Shown: piece by piece, positions 56,470-64,000 of the stretch
Layout of the letters: the number at the start of each line of letters is the position of its first letter
How positions within the stretch are numbered: the first letter of the stretch is position 1
From: Lindgomyces ingoldianus
Taxonomy: Eukaryota > Ascomycota > Dothideomycetes > Pleosporales > Lindgomycetaceae
Direction of reading: 5' to 3'
Assembly (NCBI RefSeq): GCF_010093535.1
Contig: NW_022985165.1
Span: 2,277,701-2,341,700, forward strand
Length of the DNA stretch: 64,000 nucleotides
Position numbers and translations under genes: made by a program
Notes under the pieces: model-generated
The model's database searches: none
Told to the model about the DNA's origin: nothing
Seen by the model: only the letters and a program-made list of their open reading frames with translations

Positions 56470-58319
56470 AATTGACGCAGACTCTTAGTCCCTGAGGCCT
56501 AACTCTAATGTCGCATATATGCTTTTACCTGATTCATTTCGATATTTGGAACCATGTTGGTCTTCCCCGAATCAACCTGTTAAATTAATAACCGGAAAAC
56601 TTGAAGAAATATGGTACCATTTGTTTGAGCGTGCCTCGGATTCAATGCTAGTGTTAGTTTCAACTCCTTTTTAGCACTCTCGTCCGTAAGCTTTGAGTAT
56701 ATCGCTCCACGATTATTCGATCGCCATCTCGTTGCCACCAACTTTCTATATTGATTGCCATCTAATTACCTCCAAGAACGACTGTGAAGCTGCCAGTTAG
56801 GCCTCTGTAATCCGCAGAAAATCTATAGTGAGTTGGGGCGATCCTGTAGGAGTCGATCTGGTTCTCGCATCCAGGCGGCGCCATCAATCAGTACAAAAAC
56901 CAGGTGTCCACACTGTGAGGCTATAGCTGTAGCGGGAAGAATGTTGTGCCTGGAAAAGTGTAAGGAGGTCATCTCCCCTCACTTCAACAAGTCTTCGCTC
57001 GTACACTTCGGAACCCATTCAGGCACCCTCACAATCTCATTCAGTCTGAAGCCATATCCACCATTGCCTATCCCCTAGCTTTTCATAAAAATGGCGATAA
57101 TCGCCGTGCTCGCCGTTCTTGCCTCACTGGCCCTCTGGCGTTACCGGAACCTTCGAGAGCAGCATCCTCTTGACTCGGAACGAGATTCAGAAACGTAGCA
57201 ATTGCGTCTGGGAATATAATCCTAGATGCTGCTATTGTGGCGAGATGGAATTCTTGGCTAAGTGCTAGATTACTTGGTAAGGGAGAGTCCTAAAGGTACC
57301 TTATCAGGACGAAGGTGGTAAGAGAGTTTGATGTTGGCTACCAGGTTTTACTGCGAGGGCGATCTTAGACGCTATGATTGTGAGTGACCTGTTCAGCGGT
57401 GGAGATGAGAGTAGAGATAGTGGGCTAATATGGTCAATTTCTAGCTTCAAATATTTGGATCCGCGCCATCTTCATTCAATAACTCCCGTGATGTTTTTTT
57501 TCTTGTGTAACCTACCGCCACTAAAACGCTGTACATAGTTCTAATAATTTAGGGAGAAAACAATCACCTATCTCAATCCTGGCATATACGATTAGAGATT
57601 ATATCTCAAAGAAAATAAGAAAATGGCGTTCATATATCTCAACCCCTCTCTTCCTTCCATAAAGACAATCGCTTTTTTTTGTTATTCTTCCATCTTATAT
57701 CAGCATGCAGTGGTCGTAATATTGGCCGAGTCAATTTAGTCTCCTGATTCAAGAGGCCCCTTCGTTTTAATGAGGAATAAGTGCCACCTCGACCTCAGTA
57801 TCTCGGCGTTGGACAGGAGCTAGATGATTTTCCGTGGGGCTAGTCAATGCTGTCGGAGGCAGGAAATTGGTGTTGATGGGTGTAAGACGTGAATGCGTTC
57901 CCGTTGATGTTCGTACTGACCTAGAAGGAAGCAGTTCCATTTCAAGGGCTGCCATTCACGGCTGCAGAACGTATCGCATGCATAGTCATTTCGATAGACT
58001 TGTGTTGTGTGAATTAGGTTGGCAGCGCATGTGATTCCATCAAGACTAGTATCTTGTGATGAAAGCATCTATCTTTCAGACAAAAAAAATAATACGAAAA
58101 CACAATATGCATTGTAACTTAGAGACTAGCTAACATCGAGGTAATTATTGGGGTCGTTTGGCGAATGAGTATTTAGACAAATACCGTAATAACTTGCAGC
58201 ACTGGTGCAAATCCAAAACACCACATTAAATATAAAATTTTGGGCGACTATCCTGGAATGGAATTATATGCAGCTGAGCCATAATTTGACATGGGAGGGG
58301 AGTCGGTGGGTTGATGAGA
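56470..58319. other. intergenic with short coding-like islands
   Basis: Mostly AT-rich without genes. 57091-57198 is a small plus-strand frame of 35 codons with a textbook hydrophobic helix (AIIAVLAVLASLALWRYRN) in a locally GC-rich patch, perhaps the leftover transmembrane exon of a larger surface protein. 56833-57078 shows open frames on both strands with no recognised product. Confidence 0.4.
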
Positions 58320-58634
58320 TTATGGTCTGAACCTCGTGTTTATACGATTTTGGGGCCAGAGTAAACTCTTTATCGTTACCAGGTGAGTTGTTGTAGAAAA
58401 ATAGGCTATGGAATTAACTTTTAGAAGCCTGAAAGTATGAAGGCTACAATGATTTACAAGAGTACTAGTGAGTATAGCTAGGCCCGTAACCAGTTGCTGG
58501 TTGCTCAAAGCTAGGACGAAACGAGTGATGGCCTCGACTCGGTATTCGCGTTCTGAGGCGATGGTTGATGTCGTGTTGTTCTCTTTTTTCTTTCTGAAAG
58601 GACGAAAAATTGTGTGGAAGCCAACGGCGTTCAA
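58320..58634 (-). pseudogene. fragment of a fungal multi-pass membrane protein
   Basis: 104 open codons containing FVLALSNQQLVTGLAILTS, VNHCSLHTFRLLKVNSIAYF and STTTHLVTIKSL. This matches my recollection of a large uncharacterised fungal membrane family with the core ALSDQQLVTGLAIL...STTHL. Later helices normally following STTHL are absent within the next kilobase, and no upstream start exon with signal was found. Probably a truncated copy. Confidence 0.5.
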
Positions 58635-59627
58635 GCTATAGAAAGGTATTCTTCTCGATGTAGGAGGTCTAGTACCGTCGAATAGTTACCTTATCTGCTT
58701 CAGACAGGATGCTTAGGGGGAGTGGATCTGTAGCATAACCTTAGAAATATCCAGACAGGAGAACAAAGGACTAAGGAAGAACGCAATGAGGACCTAATTA
58801 TTATTGGCTGCATCCGATGTCATTTGGTGAAGGGCAATTGCTTCCTCGACCTCAGTGAAGCAGCCGTCCTCACCCGTAGAGAAAAACATTTGTTGTAATT
58901 GAGAGAGCATCCACAATTTCCTATGACTCCCAAGTAGTCAAATATGGGCCAAATCGTTTACCGATCATCATAAAGGCCGGGATGTTGGGTTTTAAGAGGG
59001 TGAGGTAATATAGATAGTATTGCTTCTTAGCAGTAAGATTTGAACCGTGTTGTGGAAATGTGAAAACTTCCATTCGTTCGTCTTCGGTCTCTGCTTGAAA
59101 GGCGGTCGAAACTTAAGATGGTAAAAATGGCAATATAGTAAGAAATTCCCTTTTTCGCTCCCGGGGCATGTTCCAAGACCTAAAGTCTCGGAGTTACCAT
59201 GGGTAGTTAACTTTAGCAGAAGGCTACGCTATATATTAGCATTTTCAAGAAAAGGTGTAACTTGAGTAAAATCTTTCTCTGATAGCTTTTATTTTAACAT
59301 TCTACTCGTTAGGATTGAATTTCTTTTAAACTGATTGACGCCTTTGCACCGATCTCCTGTTTGGGCGGCGAATTACTGAGCAGGAAACATACGTATTGAA
59401 GCGAGGTTACTCAAATATGAAATCCGAAGAAAATTCATGTAAAACAAGACGCAGGAGTCAGTGAAGTCAAGACAAATAAGAATATTTCTGGAGAAAGGCC
59501 GCCAATAAATTCAGCCTCATCCGAGATCGCATTGTGACTAGAACCTCAGATACATATTTGTGCAATTACATTTTGGCTTCTAGGTGAGTCTCACTGACTG
59601 TGTTAGCGACGGTGCAAGACAACAACT
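58635..59627. other. intergenic
   Basis: AT-rich, no gene recognised. If the alternative end of the oxidoreductase is correct, its last few codons reach 59580. Confidence 0.45.
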
Positions 59628-60756
59628 TCAAGCAACTCGTACCTTATCCGCCTCCAAATCGGCAATCTGCAATACCGCCTTACCGAAGTTCTTCCCACTG
59701 AGCATGCCCAAGAAACCGTCAATGCCGTTGTCAATACCAACAGTGACGCTTTGCTGAGCTTTGAACGTTCCATCTGCAATCCACTTCTGCAGCTTCTCTT
59801 GGTGCTCCTTGGCGTACCTCGGACCCATGTTCGCATCACCAACTATAAAGCCCTGGATATTGAGCCGTTTGCCGACAATCTGCATAAGATTGCGGAACGG
59901 ATATAGCTCCTCTGGCCTCAGGTTGTACTGTGACACCATGCCACACGCAACTACAATTTATTAGTCACGTCATTAGCGAGACTGGGAAGGGAAACCTACT
60001 GATCCTGCCGAACAGATTCATGTTGTTGATAGCGGCTTCGAGCTGTTCACCGCCGACATTTTCGTAATAAATGTCGATACCTTGAGGAGCAAGTTTAGGG
60101 AGAGCCTCGGCTGCTTTCTCAGTCTTATAGTTAAAACCAGAATCGAAGCCAAGCTCTTTGATAATGAAGTCGAGTTTCTTGTCGTCACCAACGCTACCGA
60201 TGACCTTCAACCCCTCATGTTTCGCTAATTGCCCAACCAATTGACCGACAGCGCCGCTGGCTGCAGAAATGAAGATCGTTTCACCCTTCTTTGGCTTTCC
60301 AATTTCATAGAATGACGAGTATGCGGTTAAACCCGGCATACCTAGCGCCCCAAGGAAGATCTTGGGGTCGAGATTATATGGGTTCTCGAGCTTGCGTGCC
60401 TTCTCTACCCACTCCTTGCTCAAGACCGAATATTCTTCGATTGGAGTAACGTCGGATGAGATCACGAGGTCTCCTGGCTTGAACTTCGACGAATCTGACT
60501 TTACGACCTTCGAGATAGAGCGGTTCGTGATCGGCTTCCCGAGTTCGAAGGGTGCAGAGTAAGATTTAACGTCGGCGGGTCGCATTCTGCCGCGTTGGTA
60601 CGGGTCGAAGGAGGCATAGTAATTCTTCACTGTGATGCCACCAGCTGGAGGATTTGTCTGGAGGTCAAAATGTCGATCTTCGATCGCAAGATCTTGCCCT
60701 GGGACCGGCCATCCACTTGGGACCTTCTTGAAGATGATACCTTTGTTTTGAACCAT
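59628..60756 (-). CDS. MDR oxidoreductase, alkenal/prostaglandin reductase type
   Basis: NADPH-dependent reduction of alpha,beta-unsaturated carbonyl compounds (leukotriene B4 dehydrogenase/2-alkenal reductase family, zinc-free MDR). Exons (minus): 60756-60000 and 59950-59628; 49-bp GT-AG intron; 359 residues. Landmarks: NYYASFDPYQRGRMRP, ISSDVTPIEEY, LGALGMPGLTAYSSFYEIG, the NADPH loop ISAASGAVGQLVGQLAK, VIGSVGDDKKLDFI, GIDIYYENVGGEQLEAAI, GRIIACGMVSQYN across the splice, and GKNFGKAVLQIADLEADK. No zinc ligands of the classical ADH type. The 3' end may instead use a further intron (donor after GAT AAG), giving a different last few residues ending at 59580. Cytosolic; detoxification is the usual role, inferred. 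Confidence 0.92.
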
Positions 60757-62204
60757 GTTGTGACGGAAGAATGGGAAGCGGGGTGGTTACAAATCAGATA
60801 TAACAAAGACACTGGAGTAAGGTTGCTCAGGCTATGTAGATTTGAAGCAGTTGATTGTACGAATATAGGGAGTTATATATGAGAAGGCAGCTTATAAATG
60901 CGAAGTGAGGTGAAGGAAAATGCCCTGACAAAGTACGGATTGCATCATAGCGATGCTAATGACATGCAGTGGTGCCTCTTTTGTCAGAGAGACACGCGAT
61001 TGGAAGGTCTGCACAGAAAGATTGAAATTCTATGCATGGCTTGAAACGTGGGTGGCGATGATGAGAGGACGGGCATCGGCTTTAGTTCTGAAAGCGTGTG
61101 ATTTCTGCGCGACACGCCGTGCCTCGGTGATGTTGGAAGATGGTCGTCCTGCTCTTCGGCGAATCCGAGGGACAGAGGCCAGCCACTCCCCGATTGGCCT
61201 TGAGTAATCAAACATGTTCCCTCACCTGCTGCTTTCGCACGCAAGAGCTCTCTCAAAACAACTGACGGCGCATCTTCGGACCCGAGTCCGCTATCAGCGC
61301 GGTCGGACCGGTAGAACTCAGGATGCGCAGGATCACTATCTTTGTGGGGAGAACTGAGATACTGTGATCACGTGCGCTACGACCGGGTGGTTGAGATCAT
61401 GGGGAGGCCGCAATTGCCGTTTATAAGCAAGCTGTCAAATGATTGACTGGTCACTCTGTCTGTGCTTGGAGATATAAGGAGGGCTGATGGTGTATCTGCT
61501 CAAGGCTGCAGTGGTGGGGATTTCATGCGAGCTCTTTCGATGCTAGCCTCACGCGGAGGCCTAAGTACTTTCCTTACTATGTGAGAAGGACTTCTGGACC
61601 TGATTCGGTCATAATGGAGCCATGAAGGACGGAACGCGTGAACAGGGACTTCTAACGATAAGCCGGTCGACTTGCACCTCGCTGTTCTGATACTTAGCCC
61701 CCAGTCTGTTGAGCAAGGTGGAGGATAGCTCAGGTGCTATCCATCTCCATTCGGAAGATCGTCGAGGCTAAATATAAGAAAATGGTATGTGACCAAGTAT
61801 CGACTGCAGCGTAATGCACTTCGTATTAGTCCAATAGTCCGCATTCATGAACGAAACCCGTGAAGAGAATTGGAAGGGAGAAACGGGACTTGAAGACCCA
61901 AAAATAGAGACATGCTCGTATCGGTGTCTTGGAACATGTGGCTGTATGCAGAGCAAAGCTCGGGCTCGATGATGTGTTGAGGGAAGGAGACGGGGTTCCT
62001 GAGATCAGTGGCGTGGCGTCTTGACTGAGCTCGGACTTGCCTCGCGTTGATGCCAAGACATAATTCCCATGTTCAGCTTCAAGAGGGTAGAACACACATA
62101 AGAGCCGCTTCATTCCACTTGAATACCTTTCTACCCAAGTATAACTCATCTTCTGAACCATTCGGCTAGGAAAACTGTTACCGCTGCTCCGCAATTGCTC
62201 CTCA
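60757..62204. other. divergent intergenic region (oxidoreductase / Maf)
   Basis: 1.45 kb between divergent starts. Contains a CGG-N8-CCG dyad at 61277-61290. No gene supported; frames at 60984-61256 and 61826-62218 are unconvincing. Confidence 0.5.
61277..61290. promoter_or_regulatory. CGG-N8-CCG inverted repeat
   Basis: CGGACCCGAGTCCG: inverted CGG triplets with dyad CGGAC/GTCCG, the type of site bound by Zn2Cys6 factors. It is about 520 bp upstream of the oxidoreductase start; binding is inference. Confidence 0.35.
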
Positions 62205-63135
62205 ATGTCGAATTCCACCCCCCCTTTGGATCCCCCGCCATCATACGAGGATGTGCAGCGACCAGCACCAGGCTCAAACCGAGCAGCGCCTTTACCCTCG
62301 CCTCGAGGCCCTCCCCCGTCACGGCTGCCGATGCCGCTGAATTTGCCGGCCTTGATGTCCCTGAGAGGGAAACGGGTTGTCTTGGCATCACAGTCCCCAC
62401 GGCGAAGACAGCTGCTCGCCCAGGTACGTTTTCACATGGCTTGAGGCCAGAGCATTGACTAACACGCATTTAGATTGGCCTCATAAATCTCGACGTAGTG
62501 CCTTCGTCGTTTGCCGAGAACCTGCCCAAGTCCCTATCCCCCTTCGAATACGTGCTCCGGACGGCGACGGAGAAAGCCCTCGACGTGTATGCTCGGGAGA
62601 TCGACAATTCGGAGAAGGGAGAGCCTGCGCTCATAATAGCGGCAGATACCATTGTAGTCAGCCATGGCGGATCGATATTGGAGAAGCCGAAGAGCGAGGT
62701 CGACCACATCCAGATGCTGACCATGCTAAGGGACGAGGGCCTACACAAGGTGTGCACTGCCGTAGCGGTAATGACACCATTGGAGAGTGCAAAGGATCCG
62801 GGATATGCTCTGGAGACGCATGTTGAAGAGACTGCAGTCAAGTTTGATCCCAGTGGTATGCTTGCTACATTTGTAGCTCATGTGATCCAAGGCTAACAGA
62901 AGCAGTCACCGATGAACTGATCTTGGCCTACGTGAAAACCCGGGATGGTGCAGACAAAGCAGGAGGTTACGGAATTCAGACAGCAGGCTCTATCCTCGTG
63001 GAGCGCATCGAAGGCTCCTACGACAATGTCGTGGGCATGCCACTGCGATCAACTCTGAAACTCATTGAGAAGGTCATGTTGCCTGAGGAGGACCCGGACG
63101 ATGAGTTCGCACACAGCGACGACGATGGGATATGA
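62205..63135 (+). CDS. Maf-like nucleotide pyrophosphatase
   Basis: House-cleaning enzyme that hydrolyses non-canonical nucleoside triphosphates to monophosphates (Maf/ASMTL N-domain family). Exons 62205-62423, 62474-62855, 62906-63135; two 50-bp GT-AG introns; 276 residues. After a Pro-rich N-terminus (about 50 residues) come the Maf motifs: VVLASQSPRRRQLLAQIGL (S-x-R-R nucleotide loop, split by intron 1), ATEKALDVYAREI, IIAADTIVV (catalytic Asp), EKPKSEVDHIQMLTMLRDEG, HKVCTAVAVM, ETAVKFDPSVTDELILAYVK, GGYGIQTAGSILVERIEGSY, NVVGMPLRSTLKLIE. Tail is acidic. All family motifs are intact. Confidence 0.95.
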
Positions 63136-64000
63136 GCGGAGCTAATCAGAGAGAAGCCAGTTGCAAGACCACAACGTTGAGTACGACGAAGCTTGTCCGT
63201 CACCATGCAAGCTGTTTACCTCTGTCTTGGCTATGCTTTGAGCTAGGATATGTGAGGACTGGGAGTACATGCGTTGGGCGGGTCGCACTTGATTTCCTGG
63301 TCGGGGGCGTCTGAACTGCAGCCCTCCTTGAAGTTGCAGCAAGGGTACCGAGACACTCCAGCTCGACTCCGCCCACTGGCATAGTGTGGTAACCCGCAGG
63401 GGCATTACTAAAGGTTCCTACCGCTACGCAAGGGCAGCAGATGCTAGAAACGCAAAACATGCAGTCTCCGAGAAACTCGTAGATGGTTTGTTTAATGAAG
63501 CGGTCAACGTCAGTTCCGACGTCTGACGCGGTGCACCAAATCTATTGACAGGTCCAATTGTACAGAGTCCCGTTTGCATCTTCATTGGGACATCACCTAT
63601 AGCATCTAAATATGTTGCTGTATTTAAGGAAGGCTGCCAAAAGATGTCGATTTCCAAGGTTCTGTCCAAAGTCGAAAGCCTTGTCGCCCCTCCACACCCT
63701 CGTACCCCTCCACACCCTCGTACCCCCCAACTCACCGGCCAGCTCAGCAAAACTCCAGCATTCAATCCCTTAAATTTTGCTTCCCACATTCTGACCCTCA
63801 CTCATTACTAGCCACCGAATCCATGTTGCCATACCACAATGTAGTGCAATATTGAGACCCCGATTCAAAAAGGTGGAAGGATTCGAACCTAAATTGATGT
63901 GCATGCAACATGCCCAATGGCCTGGGTGAATAGAGCCACGCACGGACGATTTAATATCAATGCAGCACAGCTGGAGAGCATGGGGCCGAAGGAGGGGGAT
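63136..64000. other. intergenic to window end
   Basis: No gene supported in 865 bp. An exact 18-bp tandem duplication and a tRNA-like B-box element are present (see separate entries). Confidence 0.45.
63687..63722. repeat. exact 18-bp tandem duplication
   Basis: Two adjacent identical copies of CCCCTCCACACCCTCGTA (63687-63704 and 63705-63722), pyrimidine-rich. Confidence 0.95.

Noticed and set aside
63865..63945. tRNA-like element on the minus strand
   Set aside because: GGTTCGAATCC is a perfect B-box, but the T stem pairs poorly, no A-box of the right form is present, and neither a cloverleaf acceptor stem nor a proper anticodon arm can be drawn.
1..64000. Biosynthetic cluster, transposon, CRISPR or viral element
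   Set aside because: No synthase, transposase, reverse transcriptase, integrase or regular spaced repeat was recognised; gene content is mostly unrelated housekeeping functions.

Overview
The window is a nuclear segment of a filamentous ascomycete (Pezizomycotina). The introns are short (about 45-140 bp), GT-AG, and often carry CTAAC/CTGAC-type branch points. Gene content is typical of the group: a fungal hybrid-type histidine kinase, Boi-type SH3/SAM/PH protein, lipin/Pah1, Thg1, DUF6594, GT31 and GH45. A leotiomycete is my best guess from protein style only; it was not tested.

Layout. 1-3853 (-) is a sensor histidine kinase cut by the window edge. 6762-26108 is a dense block of conserved genes: secreted metallophosphoesterase (-), nucleolar G-patch protein TMA23-like (+), tRNA-His guanylyltransferase Thg1 (-), phosphatidate phosphatase Pah1/lipin (-), a membrane-anchored fibronectin III/coiled-coil protein (+), TAF9 (+), Cmc1 (-), a short-chain dehydrogenase (+) and Utp11 (-). 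26.5-29.1 kb holds decayed pieces: a minus-strand relic and a frameshifted dehydrogenase relic. 29.4-33.7 kb carries a GH45 endoglucanase (-) and a large glycosylated membrane protein (-). 36.7-38.1 kb is a GT31 glycosyltransferase (+). 40.6-48.0 kb is a divergent pair: Boi1/2-like polarity protein (-) and MIZ/SP-RING SUMO-ligase-like protein (+). 49.9-52.8 kb holds a small WIWS-motif protein candidate and a DUF6594 membrane protein (+). 53-59 kb is a sparse stretch with relics of membrane proteins and of an AAA+ ATPase. 59.6-63.1 kb has an alkenal/prostaglandin-reductase-type MDR oxidoreductase (-) and a Maf nucleotide pyrophosphatase (+).

Most genes are unlinked housekeeping functions: ribosome biogenesis (TMA23, Utp11), tRNA maturation (Thg1), lipid synthesis (Pah1), transcription (TAF9), respiratory assembly (Cmc1), polarity (Boi) and SUMO modification (MIZ). 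There is no biosynthetic cluster, complete transposon, CRISPR array, rRNA or convincing tRNA. The most unusual observations are a roughly 440-residue Ser/Pro-rich insertion inside Thg1, a metallophosphoesterase intron with no AG acceptor, and two gene-decay zones. All exon joins were inferred by reading frame, splice signals and family motifs; none was checked against transcripts or databases.
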